Shown: positions 1-12,236, numbered from the stretch's first letter. The stretch is DNA of 64,000 nt from Hormiphora californensis (GCA_020137815.1 CM035352.1:6976215-7040214), one strand, 5' to 3'. The notes: generated from the sequence alone by a model not told the origin. Numbers and translations: made by a program.

Positions 1-979
1 CAGACGCTGACTAAAAGATGCAACACACTCCCAGTCAGACCAATGGAACCACCGAACCCGCACATTATAAAGCCAAGGATTGCAAGGCACACTGGTACTG
101 CAAAGTACACGTAGAGACTGAGTCCATAGAGAGTGACCATGGCAGGGGAATCGTCACTAAAGCTATAGGAAAGTTTCAAGTTAGCACAAAGTCGCGACTC
201 GATTTTAATCGGAAGGAAAAAGTGAAATATTATAATCTGGAAGTTTGTGGATGACTTGAGTCCTTATAAGTAGGTAATAAATGTAGGTTAATTAGTAAAC
301 TGGCAAAGTTTTATTGCAGTACGGTATGAAGACATTTGAAGGAAGGAGCTGTGCCGGTGAATATATAAGAGAAATATGCTATAAGTAAAGGGATTGATGG
401 AGGGAAAGAGAGAGATGGAGAGTGCCCTGAGAGGTATTGAAACAAGCGTATATATGGGCAGAATGAAACGAAATAGATAAAATGCAGATTGATATGGCAG
501 AGAAAGAAATGAAAAGTAAAAGAATGAGACTGGGGGAATATTGAAAGGGAGAGAAATATTAAGAGAGAAAGAGAGAGAGCTGGAGGTTCGTGGAGAGAGA
601 GGGGAAAGAGACAGAGAGAGGGTCAGAGAGTCAGAGAGTCAGAGAGGGTTAGTGGAGATTGAGATTGAGTCGGCAAAGTAATGAGAATGTTGTAACTTAT
701 TGCGGTTCAAGGGATATTAATTGCAGAATTGAACATTGCTAATACTAGTTCGGTTAGATACTAGATTGACATAGCGAGTCTACTTGAATCCATATTATAC
801 AAGTCTTTAAAAGTGTTACTGTTTTGAGACTTTTGAAAGTTGAAAACATATTGAATCGATCTTTTTGGTGAAGACATTTAATTAGTTTACCTAAATATCT
901 GGTGGGAGACTTTGACATCTTCCTCGTTCGTGGTCCACTTCTCCTGTTTCACCATCCCTATATCGTGCATCGCATATTC
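1..979 (-). CDS. Unidentified membrane protein, two exons, partial
   Basis: Two minus-strand exons can be read: 891-979, and 1-156 which runs off the left edge. The first is flanked by a CAG acceptor and a GTAAAC donor, and ends two bases into a codon; the second follows a TTTAG acceptor and supplies the missing base, so the reading frame is continuous. The joined product has a polar, acidic stretch (residues WTTNEEDVK), then a strongly hydrophobic region starting MVTLYGLSLYVYFAVP and rich in Gly, Val and Leu, consistent with at least two membrane segments. The YGLSLYVYFAVP part is reminiscent of Yip1-domain proteins (YIPF1/2), but too little is visible for a family call. The intron between them (157-890) is GA-rich at about 550-640 and holds nothing else I recognise. 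The gene's other exons lie outside or are not recognised. Confidence 0.45.
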
Positions 980-1118
980 CTGAAACAACAAATTGTTAGA
1001 CACCTGCACTCCTTCAGAAATCACACTTGATCACTTATCAGAGTCAGGATTAGTAACCATGTTAATTGTTAGTAACATGGTTAACAAATTAACATTGTTA
1101 CAAATTGTTGACAGTAAA

Positions 1119-1266
1119 AATTGACAAGATACCTAAAAATGCTCTTTTTTAAGCTCTGTAAAGCGCTCCGAATAGGCTGTTTTGGAATTTTAAACTACAC
1201 TACCAGACAAAAATTCTTTAAAAAATGGGACAGACGAAAAGTTTTACTTTTTAGGTATCTTGTCAA
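1119..1266. repeat. Short inverted-repeat element
   Basis: The first 20 or so bases (TTGACAAGATACCTAAAAA) recur in reverse complement at the right end, giving terminal arms of about 20 bp around a 100-bp core. It looks like a small MITE; no target duplication could be defined. Confidence 0.45.
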
Positions 1267-1892
1267 CCTGTATTCTGTAAGGAAGGGGCTACGTACAATA
1301 TGTTCATATTATATGTTGTTTGAATATATTACAACACTATTTGTTCTGAAACTGCTGGGACGTGTTTGTTGATTGGAATAATGTGATTGAATCTCAAGTC
1401 GTCTCATCTGACCTGTGCAGTGTGATCACACATGTGACTATGTGTGTGTGTGTCTAATGCTAAGAGCTGCAGTGAGGCACAGGGACGGAGGCAAGGACAG
1501 AGGCATTGATTTGGTCAGCTGTATATGTATGTTAATAAGCTCCATCTTATCGTTGCATCATTGGAAGTCTCCCTTAGTCGCCCCAACGTGGGCCACGGAA
1601 AGGGGGTGGGAACTTGAAAAGAACAGGAGAACTCTAACCAGAACCCACCCTAAATGTGGCCTACCTCAGCGGATTCCGGGGGGTTAACAGAACCCCCTAG
1701 CAACCACCCCGGCCCCCTATACAGATACTAGCAACCTACCTCAGCGGATTTCGGGGGGACAACAGATCTCGCGAGGAAAGTAAAGAAATCCCCCATTAAC
1801 AGGGGGCACGAACAAAGAACAAAGTGTTTTACAAAGATTAACCCTTTCAAAAGCAGTACTATATAATGGCCACCACCCCCACACTCTCTCGC

Positions 1893-1932
1893 CTTTGATC
1901 TCTCTCTCCCTCTCTCTCTCTCTGGCTCTCTC

Positions 1933-1969
<37 letters not shown>

Positions 1970-1981
1970 CTCTCTCTCCTC

Positions 1982-2015
<34 letters not shown>

Positions 2016-2246
2016 ACACTCTTTCTCTCTCTATAATCTCAGACTCTTTTTCTTGGTGGGTGGTCCTCCCCTTTCTGACGCACAATGTTTCGTTTTGTCT
2101 TTCTATCTTTCTAGTCTCTCTACACTAGTCTCTTTCTCTCTCCCTGCTTCTCTCTCTGCCTCTTTACTTCTGAAATCTTCTCCAGGGTTACTCTTCCTCT
2201 GTCATCTCTCTCCTCTCTCTCTCTCTATTCCTCTCTCCTCTCTCTC

Positions 2247-2292
<46 letters not shown>

Positions 2293-2382
2293 CTTCTCTT
2301 TCTCTCTCTCACTCTCCTCTCTCTCTCCTCTCTCTCCTCTCTCTCTCTCTACTCTCCTCTCTCTCTCTCCTCCTACCTCGTC

Positions 2383-2413
<31 letters not shown>

Positions 2414-2565
2414 CTCTTTCGCCTCTTTCTCTCTCTTCTCTCTCTCCATCTCTCTCTCTCTCTCTCACTGCGTCTCTCTCGTCTCTCGTCATGTCTGATC
2501 TTTCGTCTCATTCTCTCATCCTCTCTCGTTTCTCTCCTCTCTCTCTCTTCTTGGTCTTTTTTCTT
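1893..2565. repeat. CT-rich microsatellite, about 670 bp
   Basis: Imperfect (CT)n with interspersed TCC and TTC units, interrupted by non-repeat sequence around 2030-2200. Open frames read through it on both strands encode only Ser/Leu or Arg/Glu repeats and are not genes. Confidence 0.85.
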
Positions 2566-2906
2566 CCCAATATATAGTTTAATGGTTTCAAAGCAATTTG
2601 GCTGAATAAGGGCAAGCAAGCCCTAAGGATATTATATGCAGAGATCGAGTTGTTTATCACATACAAATGGGGTTGTAGAAGAGTGAGACTTGCGAGACAC
2701 CTTGGTTACGAAGTCACCCCTATTACGCTGGCCCTCGCGTCGAGGGGTAATTTCATTCCCAATGCGAGACCAGGAGGCCATGATAGTTGTTCTCACGCTG
2801 TCTGGTGGCACCGACGCCGTTATGATTGATCTCAGATCGGGTCGGCGCATCCAGACAATTTTCAAGTGATATCATCTTGGTGCTAGAGACAATTTGAATG
2901 CAAATA

Positions 2907-3113
2907 CAGTTGGACCCCAATTTACCGGAATCCCGATTTACCGGAATCCCGATAAATTTCACTCCGCCATACTAGGCAATATGATTAACTGGGGCAAAAC
3001 CCCATCCCCTGATTCAAAGGGCCCCAACACAGCCTTCGGTGACACTAAGGACGCGGAGAGATCGCGAGAAAAAACCCATCCCCTGGACATCCCGGTAAAT
3101 TGGCGTCCCACTG
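2907..3113. mobile_element. Pogo-like MITE, 207 bp, TA target
   Basis: The ends are CAGTTGGACCCCAATTTACC and its imperfect inverted copy GGTAAATTGGCGTCCCACTG, each flanked by TA. The design matches the larger MITE at 45107-45966 (CAGTCGGACCCCGATTTAG), so both probably depend on the same pogo/Tc1-type transposase. No transposase is encoded. Confidence 0.65.
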
Positions 3114-3230
3114 TAATATACCTGACACTGAAACACTTGGAAAAACTTACTCCGGTTTGGTAGTAAGCGTTTCAAAGGAAACCCTTATGTACATACTCTC
3201 TACCAATGAAATGAATATTGCCTTCACTAC

Positions 3231-3364
3231 ACACGGAGAGAGAGGGAGAGAGAGGGAAAGAAAGAGAGAGAGATCAGAGAGTGAGAGAGAGGGGGAAGAG
3301 GGAGAGAGGGAGCTGGGAGAGAGGGAGGGAAAGATAGAGGGAGGGAGAGAGGTACTAGAGAGCT
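3231..3364. repeat. GA microsatellite
   Basis: Imperfect (GA)n with GGGA units, about 130 bp, upstream of the ACAP exon at 3819. No coding evidence. Confidence 0.8.
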
Positions 3365-3818
3365 GAGTTTGACCCCCGCAAAGTGTGATACCCGCACCAT
3401 CACTAGACGGCCAGTGTTGCACGCACAGGAAAAAAAATCAGCCATGCATAGAAGTTGCTATATATGCAGATAGTAGAATGCTAAGACATAAACGCAGAGA
3501 TCTTAAATCATTGATGACTCATACATGATACGTTTCTGTTAACTGTTAGAGTATGTATCATTATTTGCTGACTACTTTAAGACTACTCTCTTTGGGCACG
3601 TCGCGCCCCTCATGTTCGCGTGCGGGCAACTACTCTCTAGACTAAAGCATCCTTCACGTTGGAACAGTGGTATCTATTTCTGTCTGTAAACCTCTTGATG
3701 ACTCCAATCTAATGCAATCTCTCAACTTGAGAATCTTATTTTATTATTTTATTTCAATCAATCTCTACCACTTTTCTAGAATTCTCAATCCTATTCTAAC
3801 CACATTATTCCATTTCAG

Positions 3819-6800
3819 CTAATGCTAGAGCTTGGGAACACAAAAGTGAACGCTATCTACGAATACAGCGTCTGTTCCCCTTACGAAAAACCTGTTGCAA
3901 CATCCGTGTAAGTAAATCATGTGATTTTTTATAAAAAGAAGAGTTTCTGTCGAACAAAAAAAACAAAAGCAGGAGAGAAGTATATGAAAATAAGAGAGAG
4001 GACAAGTTGGAAGGATTCGAAAATTAGTGAAAAGGATACCAGACTATAACTAAAGCCACCCTGAAACATTCCCACACACCGGGAGAAACCTGGAGAGAAA
4101 TCTGGAGAGAATGAGATGGAGAGAGAGAGAGAAAAAGAGATAGAAAGATAGAAAGAGAAAGAGAGAGAATCACTGCATAGGATCGCTTTAGCTAGATTGC
4201 AATTTATTAGATGATAGAGAAATCTTTCATAGTTGCACAAGAGCATTTTATTTCCCCGCCCTCCTCTGTCCACCCATGTCTCTCTATCTCTATCCCCTGA
4301 TCTGTCCCTATAATGTGTTATCTATTAGAATCCTAAAATCTCATTCTCCCTGTTGAATATGCAATATTATAATCCTATATCGATTAAAAGTATCACCACT
4401 AAATCAGTTCATCATACCGGTTCCTATAAACAACACACAGGTTCTTCTATAAGTATCATTGTAAAATTTTGAGATATAATATAATTCTTTAGGTAGCACT
4501 GCTTGTACAACTTATAACACTGGGCAGTGTTATAAGTGAAAACTTATAACACTGGGCAGTGTTATAAGTGAAAACTTATAACACTGCCCAGTTATACATG
4601 AAAACTTATAACACTGCTGCACTTCGAACTCCTTACTCCACTGTTTCTGTCACACTTAAAAACCGTTGGAAAGATAAGCGTGTACGAACTCCCTCTCTCT
4701 CTCTCTCTCTTTCTTTATGTCACACTCTCAAGCCGTTGCAACACCGAGATCAAGATAACAGTCACGAACTCCCAGACCCACACATTGTTTATCTCTCTCT
4801 CTCACTCTCGCTAATCTCTCACTCTCTTTACCTATAGATCTCAGGCGTTATCTTATCTCTGCCTGCTACCTTATCATGAAATTGGTTCTATTGGTACGCC
4901 CTAAAGTGTCTCTCACTCTTGTTTAAAAAATTTTACAATGCAATTTTATTATGCCTATTTTCGTTGTACCTGAAGTCAACAATAATGTCCCAGATTCTTA
5001 CACTTTTAGACCTCGCAGGCTCGGTCAAAAAGTAAAACTACATCACTCGCAGGCTCGTGAGGTAGTTAGACTTAGTGGCACTCGCAGGCTCGTGCACTAA
5101 AGTACAAGAATCTGCCTCGACCTGTGGTCTCGGATCATTATTGTTGCACTTATAACACTCGACCTTCGGTCTCGTGTTATAAGTTTTCAGGTACAACTTA
5201 TAGGCATAATAAAATCCTACAGTACTAAACCATAGCATAATGGATATGCAGTATTACTGTATCACAGTATCGACCACTATAACTATGGTAACTATGGTAA
5301 CTATGGTAACTATGTTCATTAAATTCCTAGGTTATCTGACCGGGATATGTGGACTAAAGCTAAATACGAAGAGAGATTGTTTCTAGAGAACAGGGACTTT
5401 GTTTGTGTACAGAGAAAACAACTTAGATCAGCTACTACGGCAGTTTCTTATAAAATGGATTCAATTAGGTACCTTTTGGGAGTGTTTACATGTTATTTTA
5501 TTAGGGACATGGTTGGTTTTACATATTTTTATACCGATTATATGAATTATGATATATATCTTATCTCTTATGAATTAATAATGGTTCTCATCAAGTATAA
5601 CCAGTGTTTGTAGACCCCCCTTTCTCAGTTTTGATCCCGGTCCGAATGTGAAACACAGAAAAGGAAAGGAAGCAGCAGCAGCAGCAGGTCGACCTTTCTC
5701 AAGAATCTTCCAACTATCAAACAAAAAGAAAACAAGGGGTGGTAGCGATGGCACTAATTACATTCAACACTGTGAGTTATCAATAACAAGATGTTGCAAT
5801 AGACAATTAAATGCAAGATTTTATTGCAAAAATCTAGTATGTAGTGATCTAGTAGGATGCTTCTTTATATGGGAGCTCTGAGAATTGATTAAATTCAAGT
5901 AGTTCTACCAACTACAGCAACTAAAACTTAACCCAAAACATACACCACTTAGCAGAAATTCTCGGGCACTACAAACAAACAATAACCAACTACTAACTGT
6001 TTTCAGGGGGGGAAGATGAGGGAAATGATTTAGCCAATATAAAACAGAAGAACCCGCTGTAACTGTGGTGGGGTACTGGAGTGCACACTGAGAGTTGTGT
6101 CCCTGATGGACTGCTATCCAAGGCAGCTCTCTCCTCCTCAACACCCGATCTTAATAAGGTAAATGGAGAGAGGAACTGGGCCCTTTTCAAAAATCTAAAA
6201 AGAGGGAGGGGAAACCTGGGGCCTACTTATCTAGTATTATTTTCCAAAAATGAAGGGAGTTGGGAAAACTATTTACCCCTCCCTTGGGGGGTTTAAGGGG
6301 CCCAAAGGGGTTTTTTCCCAAAAACCAAAAGGATCTCTTTCTGGAAAAGGAACGGGGTGGGGGGCCTGGAAAGCTAAAAAAACCCGGGGCGGGTTTTGTG
6401 CCCAGAGTTTAAAACGGGAAATTGGGGCCAAAACCGAAAAACCGGTTTTTAAACAAATTCTAAAATAAAACATTTTTAAAAAACCGGGGGGGGGGGGGGG
6501 GTTAAAAAAACCCATTACAAAGTCTCGGCTGCCTTTTTATCCTGTAAAAAGACGTCTGGGCCGTTTTATGCGGGGGTTTTAATATTTTAATTTAATAATT
6601 TTTTTTCTTTTAATTAAAATAAATTAATTTAAAAACCCTACCTTCTTCACCCTGGCCCCGGGTTTGGTTTCCCTTCCTGACAATCTAAATCAAATGGGCC
6701 CCACTGGGCATAAAAAATTTTAAAGTATTTTTCAGAGGGGGGGACAAATTTGGCATGCATTGCCGTTATAAAACGTAAAATAAAAGCATTTTTGGGAAAA

Positions 6801-9763
6801 TAGGGTTTAGCTGCAGTATTTAAAGGGGTTTTAACCCTCGAAAAAACCCCTGCATCGGAGTAGGGCGGGTTGGTTTGCCTCGACACGGAAAAAGGGGTCG
6901 GAAAACAAGTAGACGGCTATGTGGGGCAAAAAACCCCCAAAAAATAACCCCAATTTTTTCACAATATTATACAGCCCAAAGGGGTTAAATTTTAAACCGT
7001 TTTTTCCCAAAGGGAAACCGGTAAATTTTTGCCTTTCCCGACCCTCCTAAATTCCCAGTAGTGTAAGGGGGGGGGCCCCCAAACCAAAGACACCATAGCT
7101 AGGAGTCATAGTGTCGACAGTATCGCAATGACAAAAGTCGGGGATAGTTGTTGGGAATTCTTTCGGATCTTTTAGGGGGGGGCAAAAAACCCAAGGGGTT
7201 TTTAAAAACGGGGGTTTATGTTTGCAACGTAGGGCCTTTAAAACAAACTAAAGTAGAAAAAGGGAAAATAGGGGCAATGTGGTTACTGCCGCTGGTGTGA
7301 TTGGGTGGAAAAAATCTTAGTTCTATCTTTTATCCATCGTACTGCATCTTTCATTCCCCCCCCTTTTTCTACTTTTACCCCGGAAACCCTCTGTCTCTGT
7401 TTCCCCTAACATCTCTCTCCCCCCCCTTTTTTCCCCCTGTATCTTATCAACTCTTTGTTTTTCTTTCACAATATATCAAATTTATTTCGGTATTTTGATT
7501 TTATTTTTAAACAAACTAGAATTATATACGGAAAGTAACATACTAAGACACGTGAAAATATAAACTAGGGGGGGTGTGTCTCTCCCAAACTTTTTTATTT
7601 ACCAAAAATGAAATTGAGATATTATATTTATCAGGTTCTGGTATTGTTTTTTTCAAAGAACAATATAAACGGGTGGTTCTAAGAATCATCAATCTACAAA
7701 GAAAAGAAGCATTAAAATTTTTTTGTGTAAAAAGTTTTAAAAGAAAAGGAACAAAACTGCCTCCCTCAAAGGGTCAACCCGTCGCGCGGCCTGCCCTTTT
7801 TTGGTTAGGGGAATGTTTAAAGGGGCCAGGTTCAACGTGGTGTCAACCCGGTTGGCCACATAGGAAAACGGTAGAATCCCGGGGGGGAATTCCCAGTTCA
7901 AATTTTGGGTGAGAGCAATTGTTTGTGTGAGAAGGGAGAGAGGGGGAGGGGGGGAGGAGAGGAGAAGGGAAAAAGAAAGAAAGAGGAAAAAAAGGGGAAA
8001 AAAAAAAGGGGGGGGGGTTTTTTTGGGGGGGGGGGGGAAAAAAAAAAAAGGGGGGGGGGGGGGGAAAAAAAAAAAAAAAAGGGGGGGGGGGGGGGGGGGG
8101 GGGGGAGGGGGCCGGGGGGGGGAGAAGAAGGAAGGAAAAGGGGAAAAGGGGGGGAAAAGGGGGGAAAAAGAAAAACTTTAGGCCCTGGTTTCCCTTTGTT
8201 ATTTCTCTCGTTCTCTCGCATATTTTTCTCACTATCTCTAAGTCCCTTTCTCTGACTCTCTCTTTCCTGACTGACTCTCGCATGACTCTGGCTACTCTGG
8301 ACTCTCGATATATCTCTCTATCCTTACCTTTCTATATATATCTCTCTATATATATATCTCATCCGATCTCATACGAACTCTATCTCTATAATCTATCTCT
8401 CGATCTATGCTCTATATCGCCCTTTTCTCTCTCTCTACTTTTTCTCTCCTCTCTCTCTTTCTCTCCTCCCTTCTCCGACTATAGAATGCTTTTACCACCC
8501 GCAAGCATTTTAGTAATTATGGTTTACAAAGCAAGCATCATTGAAAAATTCAGGGCAAGAGGGAACCTCTCATAGTTACACAGATTTATTGAAGCTAGAC
8601 GAAAAATGATGTAATCGAAAGAAAGTGACAGTGAGAAAGAGAGATTATAATTGTGATCCAGTTTTCAAAACTGAGAAACCCTAGATAAGAGAATTAGTTT
8701 CCCTCATGTACGCATAGGATGAGCCTCGGTTTCGCTCTTTTACCGGTGTTTGTTGAATGTTGGGTAACAACAAAGTTACAAGAAACCGGTGTGTACTATC
8801 TAAATCATGCCAGCAACAAAATATAGCAAAACTGAGATCCCTAAACTGTCCATTGTATAACCACTTCTAGTTCTAGGTATCTATCTCATGATATGACATC
8901 GCAGGATACAGATACTTTTAACCATTTACCCAGTTCCTTTACATGGTATAGCAGTCGTCTGGTTTTAGCCTCTGTGCGTAGACCAATTCATTTTCTGTCA
9001 GACTCTTGTCACACAACAACTTAACCGTCCTCTTGCTCTCAACCCTCTCTTCTCGGGTTTACATACCAATTAACCCTTCCCTTTTAGAGTCTGTTCAAGG
9101 TTCAGACGATCTATAATACAATAAAGTCTTCCTCCTTTCCAACAGAGTCTGTTCTAATACATTATCAACTAACCTTCCCCCTCCTCCTTCAGAGTTTGTT
9201 CTACTACGTTATAAAATACCCCCTCCTTTTTCAGAGTTTGTTCCGGGCGAGTTGTGAAGGTCGTGTATCGGACATGTTCCAGTACCTGGCAGAGGGGGCG
9301 AACGTTAACTTCACCCACAGTTCAGAGAATGACAGAACATGTCTCATATCAGCTGTACATGCAAACTCCCGGGCAGCTGTCCAATTACTGTTAACTAACG
9401 GTGCAGAGGTGGATCTAGTGGATGGAGTGAGAGATACGGCGTTACATCATGCCACCAGGCTGGGTCATACCCATTTAGCGTGTCTGTTGTTGAAGAGAAA
9501 CGCTGATTTTGCACGGGTCAATACTGAAAATCAGGTAAAGAAATTTAGGGCTCACTTCGGATTATATTTAATTTTCCTAAAACTCTCTCCCAGTCTCATT
9601 CTTCCTAAATACTCAAAGTAACCCTCATTTTCAGGATGTTATAGACCTCGCCAGATCTCTCGAACGTGCCACCCTGTTAACTGTATTGAACTGTCTGAAA
9701 TGTAACGGACTGACTGATCCAACGTCGCAACAATTGTTGGAAGAGTTTAGCGAAGAGCGCTAG
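3819..9763 (+). CDS. ACAP-type ArfGAP with ankyrin repeats, 3' part
   Basis: Homologue of ACAP1/2/3, membrane-associated GTPase-activating proteins for Arf6 that act in endosomal recycling. Exon 3819-3907 encodes the end of the ArfGAP domain (ELGNTKVNAIYE); exon 5331-5468 continues with SDRDMWTKAKYEERLF, the family's conserved AKYxE region. Exon 5629-5771 (Ala/Lys-rich linker) is a weaker call based on phase and good splice sites. Exon 9235-9534 encodes ankyrin repeats (EGANVNFTH, TALHHATRLGHTHLACLLLK), and 9635-9763 ends with a TAG stop. The 3819/5331 junction is in phase, as is 9534/9635. The phase from 5771 to 9235 does not close, so at least one linker exon is missing, perhaps hidden in the poor-quality stretch at 6180-8190. 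The BAR, PH and ArfGAP zinc-finger exons are not visible in the window. The ankyrin exon is preceded by three duplicated acceptor sites. Confidence 0.82.
4509..4617. repeat. Tandem 32-bp hairpin units
   Basis: Two near-perfect 32-bp units, a third diverged unit and a partial fourth. Each full unit is itself a palindrome: CTTATAACACTG, two bases, then CAGTGTTATAAG. The same CTTATAACAC word returns in an inverted pair at 5148-5184. It lies in an ACAP intron. Confidence 0.75.
4943..5215. mobile_element. Inverted-repeat element, probable MITE
   Basis: Outer arms of about 30 bp (4943-4974 and 5186-5215) are reverse complements built on TTTTATTATGCCTAT and GTTGTACCTGAA. The inner halves repeat the inversion, and small hairpins with CTCGCAGGCTCG recur three times at 5010-5095. 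It lies in an ACAP intron; target duplication not resolved. Confidence 0.55.
6180..8190. other. Homopolymer-inflated, doubtful sequence
   Basis: From about 6180 almost every base sits in a run of two or more, with abundant GGGG, AAAA, TTTT and CCCC blocks, ending in alternating long poly-G and poly-A blocks at 7940-8170. Sequence on both sides looks normal. No repeat family or gene explains it. I read it as a poor consensus or a basecalling/assembly artefact rather than biology. Open frames here should not be trusted, and an ACAP exon may be hidden in it. Confidence 0.6.
9088..9234 (+). repeat. Three duplicated 3' splice junctions before the ACAP ankyrin exon
   Basis: The authentic exon start at 9235 reads TTTTTCAG then AGTTTGTTC. 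Near-copies occur at 9088 (TTTTAG, AGTCTGTTC), 9146 (CCAACAG, AGTCTGTTC) and 9193 (TCCTTCAG, AGTTTGTTC), spaced 58, 47 and 42 bp. Each carries its own pyrimidine tract and the first bases of the exon. The units have diverged more than those in NADK, suggesting an older array. Confidence 0.7.
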
Positions 9764-9987
9764 CGATAAAAGGGTAGCCAGTCTACCAAATTATGATGTG
9801 TTTCGTGTGTCTGATTAACCAATTTATGTTTCTAACATCTAAGTATTTTATTATTTCCCCGAAGAGTCGCTTGGAATTGGATATTTCTTTATGCGCCAAG
9901 TTTGATATATCCAAAGTGTGGCAAATCTGGATACGTTTTTATAGATTAATTATCCCACTATTAGTATTTAGTATATTTTAGGAGGTA

Positions 9988-10864
9988 CAGGGGTGGGCAT
10001 AAAAAATGTCCGCCCTAGACTAGCATGGTTCCAGATATTGTAGAGCGCTAAAATTTGGCAGAGTTACTCTATGGGACAAATAAATAGGTTGACCAAAATT
10101 TCAGACTTTTAGCTCAAAGTTCATTTTTTGATCGGAATGAACATTGTCATTCATTCCAAAAAAACATAAACTTTTGCTCCAGAAGTCAAACAATTGTCTT
10201 TGGCTATCGAATTTCTTTCAAATGCGACCAAGAAAATCAAACACAGACAACCACAAGGCACACAGTGATCATGTTTCTGGCAGTTAGTCAGGTCATGTGA
10301 TCCTCACCGAATCGTGGACAACTTTCTGAATTGCTGGTCAGGCTTATTGGGGAAGAATCACGTATCATAGCCGCTAATGAGGAATGTGTATCGAAAAAGC
10401 GACATGTGATTCGAGAGCACTGGAATAAAGAGGCCACTTGTTAATGAGTCTCGGATCTCATGGCCAATCATCTTCGTCATCCCTCATTGGCGGCTGTGAT
10501 ACGTGATTCTCCACCACTAATCCTGATTAGCAATTCAGAATAGTCCACGATTCGATAGGGATCACGTGACTTGACTAACTGTCGGAAACATGACCTCTGT
10601 GTGCCTTGTGTTTGTCCGTTTTCGATTTTCTTGGTCGCATTTGAAAGAAATTCGATAGCCAAAGACAATTGTTTGACTTCTGGACCGAAAATTCATGTTT
10701 TTTGGAATGACTGACAATGTTCATTCCGATCAAAAAAATGAACTTTGAGCTAAAAGTCTGAAATTTTGGTCAACCTACTATAGAGTAACTCTGCCAAGTT
10801 TTAGCCCTCTACGATATCTGGAACTATGCTAGTCTAGGGCGGACATTTTTTATGCCCACCCCTG
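9988..10864. mobile_element. Palindromic 877-bp MITE, TA target
   Basis: Both ends read CAGGGGTGGGCATAAAAAAT inward and are flanked by TA. The inverted similarity runs for roughly 400 bp per side with scattered substitutions and small indels, so the whole element can fold back on itself. There is no transposase frame. The TA target and CAGGG-type ends suggest a Tc1/mariner-superfamily source. It lies in the convergent gap between ACAP and NADK. Confidence 0.85.
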
Positions 10865-10866
10865 TA

Positions 10867-12236
10867 CAATTCGCAATGAGCGGGACTCCTTGTGATATGT
10901 TTTTTGTGGTTTTTATAGAACCGAGATTTGATAGGGATCTACTATTTGATAGGGATCTACTACTATTGCCGGAAAGGGAAGTCGTTAAAGTTTCAATATT
11001 ATTACTTGTTGTGAACAGATTGATATTTTGTTAGGACAAGATGTAGTTGTGTCCCTCGAGATGTAATGGGACTCCGCCAATATGAAAACTTGCCTAGTGG
11101 CACAGGGATATTATGAAGGGGTCGTTAGTGGGAAGTTGGGTTGAGATGTAGATACAGTTTTACCAAATGTCGCAAAATAATTGATTTCGTTTCCCCATTT
11201 TCATAAAAAGTGTTTTTTATTCGACTTCCTCCCATGAGACATGAGTGTGACAGTGAGTGTGGATGGTGGTCCGTGGTGGTATAACAAGGTGGCGCCTGGT
11301 GTGATAATCAGTGCAATAATCCCCTGAATTACTCAGTGAATATGTGAGTGCCATGATCACGACCATCATAGTTTTTCAAATCTGCACAGGTACAGGTGGC
11401 ACTCATGACTCACAAAGACACACAAAGGGACAAGTGGTGTTTGATTAACTTAGCTCAAGTTAGAAACAACCCAGGTCACGACCCGACCTGAGCTGAGTTA
11501 GTGGTCACGACTGGCCACGGTTTTCTCCACATGAGAATGGTTCATGCCCTCTGACAGGGTCCCTATCTGTCTAGCGCCGCCCTGTCAGGGCATTAGCCTG
11601 ACAGGCGCCGCGGGCCGCCAGAAGAAGGTCGTGCACGATCGTGAACTTTTTCCTCTGTCGCGGGGGACGAATGATCGGATTTCCCACGGTCACCGAGGGA
11701 GGGATGCGCGCACAGAATTTGGCGCCACATGTTCCATCGTTGTGTCATTGTCGCGCGTTACGTCCAAACTTTCCGATCCTCACCTGTTCTCTTCTTCTTA
11801 CCTCGCCGTACCATCTCCAGACCCCATCACGCCAACATCCCCACACCAGATGCTGGCGTGTTTTACCGTAATTAGTTGAACAATTCAGACAATCGTTTCC
11901 CACCATGCAATGTAGTTACGGAGTAAAATGACAGTAATAGAGAAAAGTAAAACATATTTCACTTCTATCTCAATAGTCCACTGTTTAGTTTAAGTCTGTG
12001 TCACATTCTCGGAATTAATTACCCAATCAATGCACACGTACAGAGTTTATCGTGGCCTCATCAGAGGGAGAAAAAAGCGGTGAAAATAGGCAGCCCAATC
12101 ACAATATTATACCACAAACATACACTATCATCAGATTATACAGTTAGAACGACATTTCAAAAAGTAAACTAAACTGCTAAAAACAAAAGAGGGTTAAACA
12201 CTGTTTTAACACTGTTAAACACTGCTAAAAAGAGAG
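10867..12236. other. Intergenic region, no gene seen
   Basis: Lies between the MITE and the NADK stop codon. It contains a short duplication of GATAGGGATCTAC at 10930-10965 and GC-rich partial inverted repeats around 11546-11606 built on CCTGTCAGG. I see no exon with convincing coding character and splice sites. The open frame at 11544-11879 has no recognisable motif. Confidence 0.5.

Larger units (their letters stand above)
980..3818. other. Gene-poor stretch with repeats
   Basis: No recognisable host exon was found here on either strand. It holds a small inverted repeat (1119-1266), a long CT-rich microsatellite (1893-2565), a pogo-like MITE (2907-3113) and a GA tract (3231-3364). Positions 2830-2857 match a short dispersed motif also seen near 39710, 40970 and 50970. 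I looked for the ArfGAP zinc-finger exon expected upstream of the ACAP exon at 3819 and did not see it. Confidence 0.5.

Noticed and set aside
1893-2619. Ser/Leu-rich and Arg/Glu-rich proteins in CT/GA tracts (also at 38551-38915, 57726-60380 and 62148-62468)
   Set aside because: Pure by-products of dinucleotide repeats, open in all frames, with no conserved domain.
7843-8283. Pro/Phe-rich and Gly/Lys-rich open frames
   Set aside because: They lie in the homopolymer-inflated stretch and mirror poly-G/poly-A blocks.
9196-9621. Open frame from 9196 as a separate ankyrin gene
   Set aside because: It is the ACAP ankyrin exon read through its flanking introns; splice sites at 9235 and 9534 define the exon.
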